From: Antedon bifida
Taxonomy: Eukaryota > Echinodermata > Crinoidea > Comatulida > Antedonidae
Reading direction: 5' to 3'
Assembly (NCBI GenBank): GCA_963402885.1
Contig: OY727100.1
Span: 13,423,395-13,487,394, forward strand
DNA: 64,000 nucleotides
Shown: in pieces, positions 1 to 12,909 of the stretch
Position numbering within the stretch: the first letter of the stretch is position 1
Layout of the letters: every line of letters starts with the position of its first letter
Translations under genes and position numbers: made by a program
Notes under the pieces: model-generated
Seen by the model: the letters and a program-made list of their open reading frames with translations, nothing else
The model's database searches: none
What the model was told of the DNA's origin: nothing

Positions 1-195
1 ACTATTTCTGAGCAGTTACGGTAACTAGGCATCCAAGACCGTATCTATTCATCCAAGTACTATGTCAATACAGTAGTACTTAAAATACAGGTGTTTATGA
101 GAAACAATAATGGTATTTAAAGGATATGAACATTAAAGGAACAAGCAAGAACATGAATACAAACTTTGATAATTCAGACCATAAAAAGTAAAAAC

Positions 196-316
196 GTGAA
201 ACGCGACTAAAAAGTTTTTAGTCACGTGCAACGCGACTCTACAGCTCACTATGTCTGTCGGTCGGTAAACACTAACTTGAGCACGCAACTGCAGCCATGT
301 ATATGGTCTTATTTTA
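196..316 (+). repeat. GTCGGTCGG interspersed element, copy 1
   Basis: A roughly 100-bp unit runs from a GCGACTCTACAGCTCACTATG-like start, through GTCGGTCGGTAAACACTAAC, to a CTGCAGCCATGTATATGG end. The same order of words recurs near 14568, 31122, 40999 and, reversed, 53471. The scattered copies in both orientations show that it is interspersed. No coding capacity or clear terminal repeats are seen, so the class is unknown. Confidence 0.75.
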
Positions 317-1138
317 TGTAAAAAGAAATTATAGTTATGCGTTTCATCAAATCTTATTTGATAAGAATCAATCAGCATTTCTTGATCTAAAAATTCCAAG
401 AATCGGATCTCACATTAAAACATCAAAGGCTTTTATTGGGGAAAAATCCCTTTTCTTTAATAACGTTTTGAAGACAGATTGGTATCCATCATGGAATATA
501 ATATCGTTTAAAACTACTGAAGGCTGTCTAACGAGAAACTTGCAGCTGAGGACATACTGCCAGTCAATATTAATTTTGTTTGGTTTTAGTAACAAAGTAA
601 ATAATTATGTCTGGTACAAATACAATTATTCTAGGAACTGCTGTACAGTATGCTTTTAATAAAAATTGGGAGGAGCAAACGTTACAATCTTCATTGATTT
701 CCCTGGGAGCTTACTGAATCTCCTAAATATTAACAAAATCTCCCAAAATTTTGGTTTTAAATAAAAATATTTTTCAAATCCATGTTTACTGTCTGAATTT
801 TGTTTTTTAGATTATTTCTGTATTTATACATAATTACATCTGATTAGTTGCTAGAACGCGGTAAACATTAAAATACCAATTGCACGAGGTATTTTAATAG
901 GCATTAAAACGCGTCAAATTTGTTAAAAATGTAAACCTCCCAAAATTGTTGGGTTGCAACATCTGGAGAAGGGAAAACAAACACTTTTAAACACTTTAAA
1001 GACAGATGATATTTTCCGTATTTCTTCTATTTCCAAGGCATCCACAGCCTAGCTGTATCTAAAATAAAGAGTTGATGCCAACAACACGCCAAATTATTGC
1101 TTACATTAAATATTATATTTCTGTATTTCTGTCTGTAT

Positions 1139-1490
1139 ATAGAGTTCTGTGACGTGACAACAATAGATGGTGCTGCGTGGTTGCTAGCCAACCAAAAAAT
1201 GCGTTCAACGCTAATATGTTGATTTTTTTTTAACTTAAACTGTAGTTGAAGAATAAATAGATTATTAAAAACAAATATTTAGTGATCTTTTGAAATTTTA
1301 GTTTGCTTTTATTGAAAATTATTAAGTTTTAAAATGACTTCTTCAATAAGCCTATTCCAAACCATTGGTGACCTTGAAGTCACTCAGGCAGGTTGAACGC
1401 ATTTTTTGGTTGGCTAGCAACCATGCAGCGCCACCTACTGTCCACGCAGCGCCACCTACCGTCGTGACGTCAGCACCGCAGAACTCTATA
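1139..1490. mobile_element. Fold-back (inverted-repeat) element, about 350 bp
   Basis: The left arm (1139-1211) reads from AGAGTTCTGTGACGTGAC to a stretch ending GCGTTCAACGC. The right arm (about 1392-1490) is its reverse complement, ending in GCAGAACTCTATA. The right arm carries an extra roughly 20-bp tandem copy of GCAGCGCCACCTAC. The spacer is AT-rich. This is the architecture of a non-autonomous DNA transposon. A frame across it (1352-1657) only reads through the arms. Confidence 0.75.
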
Positions 1491-2459
1491 AGGAAATCAG
1501 GTGAAGTATTTTGTATAAAATCTTTGTAATTTACTGTAAAAAGGGATGGGGTGTGCTCAACGACTTCCTGGGTGTTTCTAATAAATAAGTTTAGAGCTAC
1601 AGTATTATAAAAACCAATATTAAACACAGATTCAGAAAAAAAGTGGGAAACATACAATACAGAAATACTGTATTAAGTCTGTACTCTATGAAGCATTATG
1701 AAAATTGGGGCCCTTAAGCCTTTTTTCCACAAGGCAGTGGGGAAAAAAAACAATTGCGCTATCTTGTTAATAGTTTCCACTACACAAGAATGAATACAAT
1801 TTTCATTTTGATTGTGTTATTTAATGTTCGATTTACACGAGTCTCATGAACGATGTGCTCTGATTGGTTGTATATTTATACGACAGGTTTAGACGACTAG
1901 TACTAGTACTCGGACTCTATCTGCACAAATTTAAATAGATACCAATAATAATCCAATCATTGGTAGTAATATGATTAACATTATATTGCCATATGTTATA
2001 ATTACAATATTGATTGATTATAAATCCATGTTTGTACATGGCCATTCATCAATGGTAACCATATGGTATGCAAAGCAAATAATTTGAAAAATATTTACAA
2101 TTTTTGAAGATTTCACAATCTACTGATTAAATTCTGGCAATGTTGACTCTATCCAAATGGATACATTGGCAGTATTCCCTAATTAAGTCTACAGTATTGT
2201 CAAATTAATTTTTTCGTCAACACCAGCCAGTGTTTTTTAAACTTCATTTTTGAATGAATTAATTAACCTTTGTTTTGTGAATGACCTGAGAATAATGATT
2301 CTGTGATAGGGTTTTTTAGTAAAAATTACGAAATACCAAAATCGGTTTTAAGGAAATACCTTCTTCGGTTCTTGAATTACAGTAGTACTGTATGCAATAC
2401 CTAGATAAAAAAATTTGAACTAAACAAAACGGTTAATAATCGTGAAGATTTATATAGCG

Positions 2460-2770
2460 CCATATCTTCAACAATAACGCTGTGGACTTGTTTCGCCTTT
2501 TCAACAACATTCTTCTCCCCCAAGGGTCAGCTCATGTCGGTGCTGCCAATTACTGTACGTTTTTTGTCACCGATAGTGGCTGGGTCAGATAGTACACCGG
2601 GACAAACCCTACTCGTCTCGAAAGATGTACTAGGTTCTTGATAGTGCACACAAGCATTGTGTGTACACTGGACCTACGGTTATATTACTTATCCAAAAAG
2701 ACTCGTTCTACCACCAGAACCTTGGAGCGATTGAGCCTCAAATCCTTGCCATAAGGGTTAAGGATTACGG
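2460..2770 (-). mobile_element. SINE-like repeat, reverse orientation
   Basis: The block with CTCGTCTCGAAAGATGTACTAGGTTCTT, a GTGTACACTGGACC word and ACCACCAGAACC is the reverse complement of the block at 18500-18830, although diverged. The order of words (a B-box-like head, then a pair of GTGTAC/GTGCAC words) fits a tRNA-derived SINE body. The boundaries are approximate. Confidence 0.5.
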
Positions 2771-5700
2771 TTGAATGAAAAGTCTGTAATATTTAGGTTC
2801 TCTGTTAGGGTATTTTGAGATGTTCTACAAGACATCAAGACATGCTGCAGTTTGGTTGGATAAGATGGTCACCCTGTAGGCTGAAGATCACTTTACTTCA
2901 CTTGTTTAATTCCTACTGGAGGACATTTGTATTGCATGCATTCTTTATAATGATATTCTCTGTTCAAACATATGATTGACATGGAATTCTATTATAACCA
3001 GTTCATTTATTTATGATGATACAGTACCATGTCAACCGTATCACACTCCAAGTGCAAAATGTTGCGTAATTTAAAACATATTGCAAACTACGATTAGGAG
3101 TAGAGATCAAATAATTTAAAATGATGAGTAATAAAAACCTTAGTACTGTACTAGTATTATTAATGATTACATAAATATTTGACCATGATGGGCAGGTGTT
3201 CGCACATAAAGGTAGAGGTGAGGTCAAAGGTGTGCTACTTGTGATGTAGGCCAGGTAATCTGACACATAGTAGTAAAATAGTCAGTGTATCATTTACATT
3301 AATAACATTGAAATATAGTCAATGTAAATTTCTTAAGTTGTAAAAAACGTCAGTATTTGATGTACAGTGAAATATAGTATCTGCCAAGTGACATAGAAGG
3401 CAGTAAAGTTGTTCAACTTGCTAGTGATGCAACATAATGCGTTCAAATGGCAGTATATAATCATGTTGACATTCAAATATGAAATGGTCTTTTTAAAGAA
3501 TGAAAAACTATGATGAGGCCACAATGTATTAAATTTTAATTCATAATTCAATGTTTTAATTAGGTATTTAGTTTTTTTTTACTGAACATATAAATCTAAT
3601 GTTTATGTGCTCAATTTCTCTATCAGATATCACAATATGATGAGGCAAGTGCTAATATTTGATTTTATAATAATAATTAAAGTTTTTTTGTGTTCTATCA
3701 AAACATAAAAAATAAAAGTATTTAAAAAAATGTTTACACTTTTTTCAACCACTACTTTACAAATTGTAGTAAAACTGTATTTATCTTCTTTGGGTCCTCA
3801 TACACAATACTACTGTATGATACTAATAATTTAATAATTTTTTAGGCCTAATAATGTTCAATGTTTTTTTCTAATAAATATTTGATACATTTTTTTTTCA
3901 ATAAATAACAAAAATGTATAAAAAAATAAAACAAAAATATAATTTATTTTAAAAAAAAATAATTCAATACTGTATATCTTTTTCTCTTTTACGTTTCTGC
4001 ATTATGTACAAATAATTTCATATCATTGCCAATTATTATTAAATTTGATTCATCCAATTTATGTCAAACCAATTCGTAAAATGTACTTAAAAGATATTCT
4101 GCCCTCAAGAGTGCAGATATAGGTTGTGACACGAACTAAACCACGATTGAATAAACGCGAGTTAAGTGCGAAGAAATTAAGTGAATGACTCGCGCAACTT
4201 GGGTTACATTGGTAATATATCTATCATGGGTTTGATACATGATCACAGCTTTGAAGAACTTAAAACTACCCTATCGATAAACGACACACATTCTCGTCAA
4301 GACTACGACATTAGCCTTTCAATCACAAGCAAGCAGTCCTGTAATCATATTACTGTGTGCGGTATATTGATGGATTATAGATCATTGCCATCTTTATTCA
4401 GGTGATTTACTACCAAATTTGACACATTGAATGTTATTAAATTATATTTCTCTTGTTTCTATAGTATATTTTTCCCTTTAAAAAAAAATCAATTTTACTA
4501 ATGTCAACATTAGTTTAATGTAATAAAAATATAAACGCAGTATAAAACTTAAATTGTTCCAAGTTTTCAAGTTCTTAACAAATATTTGTATGCCAGTCAC
4601 CAGAATAATTAATAATTTTTTAAAATAAAAGTGTTGTTTTTGTTATAGGCAATACAGAAAGTTTGCTGCATTGGTTAAAAACACACTAAATAAAATTAAT
4701 AACTTTAATAGTTTTATATTTTGCTTTACTACTAATATTTTTTAATAGGGATGCCTAGGAAAAACTCCTTTATATTCCTAACCAGCAGACAGTACTGTAC
4801 TGTAGAGAAATTCCATTCATATGTAAAAGCAAAACTATTGAACATTTGATTCTGTGATCTACTGTACTAACTAACCATTAGAAGAAAAATAACCTATTTT
4901 TTATAATGTTTATTTAAATAGCAAGTACTGTATTTTTACTATGATTTGATTTGTACTATTTCTAGACAGTTAATAGTATTGTTTGATGTATTTTGGCACA
5001 ATACCTACTTTATTCATACCAGTACAGTATAGTGTCTGGCTGACAATTAATGATCTGTCATAAAAGTACCACTGTACAGTTAGACATTGATAGTAGAACT
5101 AAGCAATAGAGAGAAAAAACTTCTAAAAAAACATCCAAAACCCATCGAACCAACATTAAAGTTTACTGCATGATGGTCTACTCTTCAGAGACATGGCTGC
5201 CATTTTGGAATTGTTTTAAACACCTGATGAGCTAAACATTCGACAAGATGTCCAAAGAACGTTGACAGATAAATAGATAAATATCAAGTTTTTTTTATTA
5301 CTAACTATTTACAGTGAATGGTGTTGCCTCAGGTATGTGTTTATCGAAAACCTGATAAACAACAGAAGAGTGACAATAAATCCAAGTTGATGTATCGAGT
5401 GATCAATTCAACAATTGAGTGAGGAGCATTTTTTTCTCTAAATGTATCATTGTCATTGTTATTCATGTCTTTTATTGGTGACATATTTTCAACATTATTG
5501 CTGAGCTTCTAGCGAGGTTTATTGACTGACGTGCTCGTGAAGAATGTAGACCATCCTGGGCTAGGGGTTACGTCATGTCGCTTCTCTGACAGCTATGCGT
5601 AGATAAAAGTAAATGAATAATGCGTGATTACATACAAATGAAAAGAAAAAAACAAATTTACAATAAAAAGTAATCAATACTCTATTATAATACAGTTTTT

Positions 5701-7090
5701 AAAGTAACTGAATAAAAAAAAATGAAATGAAATTATTAATAAATATTACAGTATCTTTAGTAGATTTTGGTAAACTTTAAAGTTCCAATTTCCCAAAAAA
5801 TATATAAATATACTGTATAATATTTAAAATACTGTTAAAAAAGTATTTTTACTGTAGGGTCAAAAGAGTAAAAATTCTGCTTAATTAAAAGGTTATAAAT
5901 AATTATTATTTTATAAATATGTTATTATAAAATTTCTAGAGCTGCCTTGAAGCTAAGGTTTACTGTACCTTAAACATTATTGTAGAAAAAAATAAATAAC
6001 TTTAGTTTAATGATACAACTGTGTGCATGTTGTACTTTAAATTAAAAATGTCCACACATAACCATTTACAGTTAGTTAGTCGTCATTATAACGTTACAAT
6101 ATGTCTGTCTTTACATTGTCTGTCTAGAAGTTAAGATCATTGTACTGGCAGTGTAAAAAACAGACTTAAAATAATTATACAATCTTTAAGTGAAAAAAAA
6201 AAAAGTGAAATCGCAGGTTTTAACAGTAGTGCACATTGACTACTAAATGTCCTGGTGTACAGAAAAAGTTTAAAAGGAATAGTAACAATCTTTATGCCAA
6301 ATATAGTTTTTAAAAGAGATAATTTGCAAATAATTATTGCGTTGACACATTAAAATATGATCACAAAATTACTATTAATAACCAATTCAAGCAATAAACA
6401 ATCTTTTTTGGAACGAACGCAACAATAAAAAAAAATATCCAAAATTGAAAGAAACATTAACCGAAAAATGTCAATTTGCCTGAGATTTTTAATTTGTGAT
6501 TTTTGGCATATTTTACAGTGAATACAAGATGGCATAGGTACATGGTAAATCTTCCATATTGTGCACAATAAAGGATATTTTCACTTTGATTTTGGAGACT
6601 GTAATTAGTACGACGACGACGTCCTGAGAGCAGGAAGGTCAGGTGACGAGGGAATTCCCTTTAATTCCTAGTCTTTTATGATTCACTTACATGGATTTCT
6701 CCAAAACTGATTTTACCACTATTTGTCTGTCAATCAGAATTATAAAATTTGATTGGCATTTTAATTTGAAGAAAATAATAAATAAGGAATTTTAATATTG
6801 CAATTTTTAAATCAAATATTAAAGATTCTTTACTATTTAATTTTTGCAGTATGTGCAATAATACAATTACATGTTATAGTTTTTTAAATAAGGGTCAATT
6901 TCCACCAGCATTCATATACTAGCCTAATAGTAATAACAGAAAAGATAATAAAAACATCTTTGCTTCATCTTTTTTTAACCTCTCTTTACATCCCTGTAAA
7001 TAATCATTTAAAATAATAAATTGAAATATTTTTGTACACAATTTGAAACAGTTATCTTTAGTTTGGCTTCCCACATTTGATATGTTGATT

Positions 7091-7275
7091 TTAGCATGTG
7101 ATCTCAGGCATGTCATTAATAAGTACACCATACTCCAATATCCTACAGATCAGCATATTTATGTTTCCATTATGCAGCTGGGCGGTAAGCCTTTGAAGTG
7201 CCTCAGTTTTTTCTGCCGCGGGCAATAAGCGGCAAACTTCGACTGTGCCATTCTGCAGTGCATCACTGATCACCT
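7091..7275 (-). CDS. RRKQ gene, exon 2 (terminal)
   Basis: Sixty residues after the split lysine, from VISDALQNG to MPEITC, then TAA. It is clearly less AT-rich than its surroundings. The acceptor choice at 7275 is inferred from phase. Confidence 0.45.
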
Positions 7276-7669
7276 CTTGTATTTTTGAGTTGGTAAAAAA
7301 CAAACCCTAACAACTTTTTCAGTTAGATCTTTTTAGATGGATCTTGAAAATCCTAATGTTTTAACCGATCTCTACATCTTGTATCTGTCTTTGTTGGGAG
7401 ATTTATTGTGAAGCTTTTGAATTCGATTCGCTGGAGGGTGTCGACCGAGAACTGTCAATCAGCAAGCTCAATGAGAATGAAATATGTCACTTCATCACGC
7501 GTCAATAACGTTTGATGCACACACACAGAGAATTGAAACGAAGTGCCGCGCCTCGCCCAACTACAAAATAACCTTACGTAAATGCATCACAAAAGATAGT
7601 ATTTTAGAATAAGAACAAGCAATACTTACTCTTTAGTCGCTTCGGCGTTTGTTGCTTTCTTCGAGGCAT
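7091..7669 (-). CDS. Two-exon gene for a small protein with an N-terminal RRKQ motif
   Basis: The first exon (7669 down to 7630) starts with ATG and encodes MPRRKQQTPKRLK plus one base, then meets a strong donor, GTAAGTATT. The second exon most simply begins at 7275 after ...ATACAAG. It restores the frame (A+AG = Lys) and runs to a TAA at 7091-7093, giving about 74 residues. The second part has helix-like stretches (for example LPAAEKTEALQRLTAQLHNG) and no family I recognise. The RRKQxxP start resembles the N-terminal NuRD-recruiting motif of SALL, FOG, ZNF521 and teashirt-type zinc-finger factors. No zinc finger follows here, so this may be a short isoform or an unrelated basic N-terminus. 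The CpG-richer DNA at 7.4-7.8 kb fits a promoter. The acceptor has a weak pyrimidine tract. Confidence 0.5.
7630..7669 (-). CDS. RRKQ gene, exon 1
   Basis: Forty bases: thirteen codons (MPRRKQQTPKRLK) plus one base. The donor A|GTAAGTATT is close to consensus. Confidence 0.55.
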
Positions 7670-8600
7670 TGTTTATTTATGGTCAGCCTCTCACTTCACC
7701 ACGGAAACGAAATATTTCCGAACCATCTCTCTGAGAAGATGTTTTCATTCTGTTTGTCCCACACTTTAATAAACAGCACACACCGCGGCCGTAATTCTAA
7801 ATGTAGTCTTTTCGCACAGTCGCTAATTAAAAAGTGTATCAATTATTCGATAGGGGGCTCACTTGTAAAATTGTAATTGATAACAATTTTCTATTTTAAA
7901 TAAACTAAAACGTTTGATGGAAATAAATAATATTTGTAAAATGTATTTAAACTCGATGCGGTGTACTTATACAATAGAGGGTGCTCGATATATTTCTTTC
8001 TGCTCTCTGTTTCATTTCTTTTATATATATTATATACAGACTTACTGTATTTATATATTTATAATGCTATATGGATATTCATAAAATAAAAATTATATTA
8101 CGGTTAAAAACATTGTTATATTAGGCCTACATATTTATTACTGAGTAATGAATATGTAAATTTAATGTGAATAAGCTATACAAATTTAGGTAGCCTTGGT
8201 TCGATATTGCCGGCTGAGATTGGTATTGTAATCTCAGATTTCTAGGGACAATTCTACAATCAAACACACTTGTAATTAGTTTACGATGGGTAACATTATT
8301 TCATTGGTTATGAACTACACTTTGTGACTCCCGAATTCAAAAGTACCTACAGACAACTTTTAGAGGCAGATACAGAGGACTTACCAAGTTTGACAAATAA
8401 ACAAAATGTCATAATAATAAAAAAAAATCTTGTAATTTCATTTATACTACAGGCCTACAAAATGCATACAAATTAATATAAATACATTATATTTATTGAG
8501 TTTTTAAAACGGGTATTTCTTCCGCGCGCACTTTTTAAATTTAAAATTGCTGTGTCACAAAAATAAGGTCTACAACAACCCAATAATAATTTCTTCACTT

Positions 8601-8731
8601 AAGCTCTCTCTACACTATCAAATGTATGTGACGACAGTGATGTGACCATGGACATGCTTGTCATATCACTACCATATTTGGGCACATCACACTTTTTTGT
8701 CAAAATAGTTTGATAGTGTGATATAAAGCTT
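8601..8731. mobile_element. CTCTGTCTACACTATC fold-back MITE, copy 1
   Basis: It begins AAGCTCTCTCTACACTATCAA and ends TTGATAGTGTGATATAAAGCTTT, so the ends are inverted and complementary. The centre has GATGTGACCATGGACATG and ACCATATTTGGGCACATCACA, shared with six other copies in this window. There is no coding frame. Confidence 0.8.
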
Positions 8732-9136
8732 TATCCATCAAACTCACTGTATATACGTAGTGTCAGTTACCGCTATATTCCATGATGCAATCATTAAATT
8801 TATTATTTTTTAAATCAATCTATAAGCGGTAAATCACTTTGATGTGTAAATCTGTTTTAATGCATCTTTGCAAATCGTTGATGCCGCCATTTCTAATTAT
8901 AGTACATTATCCGTAATTTAATTTTGTCCATCAAAAATTAGGCGTGTCTACGTGTCTCGAATTTATACATGTTTATGAAGGAAAATACTATGAAATGATA
9001 GTATGAAGGCTCTGTCATAAAACATTTTTTTAAATGGGAAAAACGTAGGCCTATAGCTACTAGACTGTTTTGTTTCAGAGGTGATTACTTGCCGACTGAT
9101 AATGATGAGTCAACTCCCAACATATAACAGGCATAA

Positions 9137-9281
9137 ACTATCAGACTAGTTTGATAACAAAAAATGATGTGCCCAAATATGGTAGTGATATGCCCAAATA
9201 TGGTAGTGATATGACATCACCATGTCCATATATGGGCACATCACATTTTTTGTCACATAACGTTTGATAGTGTGGACAGAT
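9137..9281. mobile_element. CTCTGTCTACACTATC fold-back MITE, copy 2
   Basis: Same family. The left end is worn, and the central word AAATATGGTAGTGATATG is duplicated in tandem. The right end reads CGTTTGATAGTGTGGACAGA. Confidence 0.75.
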
Positions 9282-10946
9282 GGCTGCTACACACTAGAGG
9301 ACGATACTATAAAATAAATTTTCTTAAACATGACGAAAGAAATTAAATTGTTTTCATTCTAGAACTATATGATAACCATATATGCTGTCTTTGATACAAA
9401 TAAAAAATAAAGAAAGAACAATAACATCGTTGTATCGTCACGATATTGCATGCTTTTACTAATTAATCATGACGTCATTTGATTGGACGTATGAAAATAT
9501 TATAATTTCATCAAAGGCAGGATGTTATAGGCCTGGTTGTTGAATGAAAACATTTCTATGCGTTTAATGTTTAATTCTTTTTTATTTATGTTTTTGTTGA
9601 CAATATAGTTTTAAATTCTGTCAACACAGACCTACTGTTTACTTTAGGAAATATTAACTATACTATTATTGTTGTTATTTTGTTGTTGTTGCTGTTGGTC
9701 TGTTGCAGTTATTATAGTATAATTGTAATTGGATACTGTCCAATAACAGTATCTTATTGAAAACATCAAAGTAATAACTTCTTTCAGTTCAATCAAACCA
9801 ACCCAATGACTAATACTTTACCCAACATCATTAACTAATATTTATACTTAAGTAGTATTTTTTATTGCCTGGTGGTATAACCCATGGATCAAAATGGTTA
9901 TACGCTATGAGGCTAGTAAAATTAAAATGTCCAAAATACGACGTTATTTATTAGAAGGATGCAATCGCTAAATAGACGGATATTATCCAAGATTATCACC
10001 TATTTTGATTTATTTAATTGGTGTGAGAGAATTGAAGAGTGGAGGAAGGAGGGATAGAGCTCTAACCTTAAAGGTCTGCAAGGTCAATCAATTGATAAGC
10101 AATTTTACTTTGTAGGCACCTATATAAAAAATAATACGTCTACTTTTGTTTTCTTGGAAACACTAGCCCTTCATCAGTGCAAGTGAATGTACTTGGAAAG
10201 AGATATATAGATATATCAGGCAAGCGCTGCCTGAGTGGACAACAGGAATAAAAGAAATAAAACAAAAGAGGCACAATACTGGTGAATAGAGGGTGGAGAT
10301 AGTATTGGGTAGAAAACAAAGAAGATAGCTTGGTAGATATAAACAATTTTGGAATAAAACAAAAAAAAATCAGCTTAAATGGTGGTTAATATTGAATCTT
10401 AAATTTAGGTATTCAATGGAATAATTTTATTCACTTTTGATAAATTTACCGGAGCTTTGCCCAATTATATACATGTCTCCATAATATAATCAGGTGTAAT
10501 TTAACTCTTCCCTGATATAATCAAGAAAGAAATCGTTTCATTCCAAATTATATTTCAAATATGTTCTACTTTGTCTCATTATTAAAGTGTAGAAACCCAA
10601 ATACGATCAAGTTATTAGCAAATGTTATTGTATGTGCTGTCATGTCAAGAAACGAACATTTTATTTGGCACACTAAGACATTGCTATGAGTTAACATAAA
10701 AGAGAAAAAAAATATAAATTATAAGACAATTATGGTAAATAATGATAATGAATAGAGAAAAGATTACAACAACAAAAATCATGTATGTAAAAACACATAA
10801 CAAAAATACAATGTTAGAACAAATGTGTATAAACTAATATACAGTATTTATATGAAAATGTATAGGCCTATGATGGAAATAAAAGTGATGAACCCACATA
10901 AGACAAAAAAAGAAATTGTTATGTTTTAAGGCCGCTTATTATCGGC

Positions 10947-11049
10947 CTACACAGAATAAAGTCTCCCTCTGAGATGAGGAGAGTTGAAGTTCCTCATGTC
11001 TCCATTCCATTGTCCACTGTCACCATATGACTTGGTAAGCAGTGGCTCT
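10947..11049 (-). CDS. Candidate terminal exon of an unrecognised minus-strand gene
   Basis: After a TTTGGTCAG acceptor at 11051-11050, a frame runs to TAG at 10947-10949 and encodes a basic tail (EPLLTKSYGDSG ... FNSPHLRGRLYSV). The short block is GC-richer than its neighbours and has a natural-looking composition. No upstream exon was found and I do not recognise the family. The pyrimidine tract before the acceptor is poor, so this may be chance. Confidence 0.27.
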
Positions 11050-11251
11050 CTGACCAAACCCAGTCCATTTTATTTAATGATTGTTCTAAAAATGATCTAA
11101 TATATTGGAGAAACATATCTATAATGAACATTTAATTTGAAACAGTTTACATCAAGGGTGAATCCAACGGTACGGAATTAGTAAATAGAAATTATGAAAA
11201 GCATACGATCATTTTGCTAAATTCATTCGGGATCATCCAGATATTTCATTA

Positions 11252-11440
11252 ATTCTCACTAGCGACGCAACGTAACGCAATCTACGCAACGTAAGAAAAT
11301 GCCCTTCCAATCATTATGTTTTCCCCCGCCTGCGCGAAATCAAACCTGCGATTTCGGTTCGTCGGTTTCCATTGTGATTACGCAATACATCAATTTGCGT
11401 CAATACGTCGCTGCGTTGCGTTCTAGTGGGAACCACTCTT
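11252..11440. mobile_element. ACGCAACGCAAG fold-back element
   Basis: The left end reads TCACTAGCGACGCAACGTAACGC and the right end GTCGCTGCGTTGCGTTCTAGTGGGAACCAC, which are inverted copies. Same family as 13500-13908 and 30409-30554. Confidence 0.7.
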
Positions 11441-12446
11441 TAGTAAATAACAGCTTTTAAACATCATCAATACAGGGAATAGGAGAAAATCAAGCAGTTA
11501 AAAGAAGACTGTTCTGTTCGTTATATAGCAAAATCATAATTATTATAATTATTTATCAATTAAAAGTCATTTACATTATATCGATTTGAGCGCACGTCAG
11601 TGTAAAGCAAGTATATCTGATAAAAAATAACCACCTTGAATGTTGAAAGGAATGCGTGCAAAAAGTTTGTAATCTACAAAAATAGGAAATGTTTGTAAAA
11701 ATGAACAAAATAGCATTTGGCTCATAAATTGATATTAACGAAATGTCGTGACATGTACGTTATTGAAAAATACTACAGTTTTGGCTTGTGCTCGTATTGT
11801 TTAATCATTAACAAATTATGTAGAAATGAACGATATGATGACGCTTATATAAATCAAACAAAGCATTAATTATTAAGATAGCTCGCGGTAAGCCATTACA
11901 CACAATCCCATCGATACTCGGAAGCAATTAACCTCTACAAAAGATCACATCAATTCTACAAACTGGTCGTCGTATCCATCAATACAATATATAATAATAG
12001 TTTTTAATAAGAAAATAACAGACTTGTTCTATTTGTGTAATGTTTCTTTAAACGCAAAATTTCAATTTAACAGAATTCGGAATTGAAACGAAATCAGCTC
12101 ACTAAAGAATGAGAATACGGTAATGTTATTACGTAAGTAATTCTGTTTTACATGAAAATAAAAATGTAATGTATTTTGCGCGTTTCAGGATGTAATGTAG
12201 GTCTACATGCTAAAAACATTCGTCTTTACCCTGACAATATATAGTCATCTCTCCAGTCTCACCTTCGTGAACACTCGACTCCACTACTATAAACGTGTAC
12301 GTTTTAAGCAGGCCCTACCACAACAATTACAGAACATTTTACAGTTACAATTGTACGGGAAAACATTAAAAACAAAGATATGTTCATATTTGATCAGATG
12401 GCCAACGATGTATTTTGCCGCGCCGACGTTTTGCTAAGCATGGGGT

Positions 12447-12620
12447 TGTAAGCGCAACGTAAAGCTGGGGTCCTACTGACGCAACGCAAGCGCAACGTAC
12501 AGCTTGGTCTCCACTGACGCAAAATAAGCGCAACGTAAAGCTTGGTTCCCACTGATGCAACGTAAAGCTTGGTGGTTCCCATTGACGCAACGCAAGCGCA
12601 ACGTAAGTGATTTGCTCAAT
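12447..12620. repeat. Tandem pile of fold-back element ends
   Basis: Four or more short units of the form GCAACGTAAAGCTTGGTTCCCACTGACGCAACGCAAGC follow one another with small differences. Each looks like one end of the ACGCAACG fold-back family, so this is either nested insertion or tandem growth of one end. Reading frames across it only translate the repeat. Confidence 0.65.
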
Positions 12621-12909
12621 CAACGGGTTCGCGGGTTGTTTTCTAATATGGGTGTAATAGATCGACGTTATTGTTATAAATGTCAATTGTTAATTTTAAT
12701 GTGAACGTAATCAAATAAATCCGGTAACCAATAGTAGTAGTATACCAGTAGTAGCTCGCGTAGGCCTATTACGTAAGCGTATTACTGTATAATCGAGTTT
12801 TCAGTCTATGCGCATGTACTCATATTTCCACGTACTTATCGTGATGCGAAAAAAAAATGAACAGTGGAAAAGAGGTGTAAATATCAGGGCTTCGAATCTC
12901 AGTGATGTA

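Larger units (their letters stand above)
1..7090. other. AT-rich region without a supported gene
   Basis: No reading frame here resembles a known protein, and no set of frames joins through consistent splice sites. It holds one copy of the GTCGGTCGG element (near 196-316), a fold-back element (1139-1490) and a reverse-orientation SINE (about 2460-2770). The rest is AT-rich DNA with long A and T runs. An open frame at 4181-4405 is discussed among the rejected items. Confidence 0.6.

Noticed and set aside
297..659. Overlapping frames on both strands (plus 297-659, minus 410-595)
   Set aside because: No family resemblance, no splice consistency, and the first part lies in an interspersed repeat.
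4181..4405. Open frame (NDSRNLGYIG ... RSLPSLFR) ending at CAG|GTGATT
   Set aside because: It follows a TAA directly, has no ATG start (GTG only), only a weak ATTAAG acceptor and no recognisable family; could be an exon but support is too thin.
12384..12686. Minus-strand frames rich in SVGTKLYVAL-like repeats
   Set aside because: They translate concatenated transposon ends.
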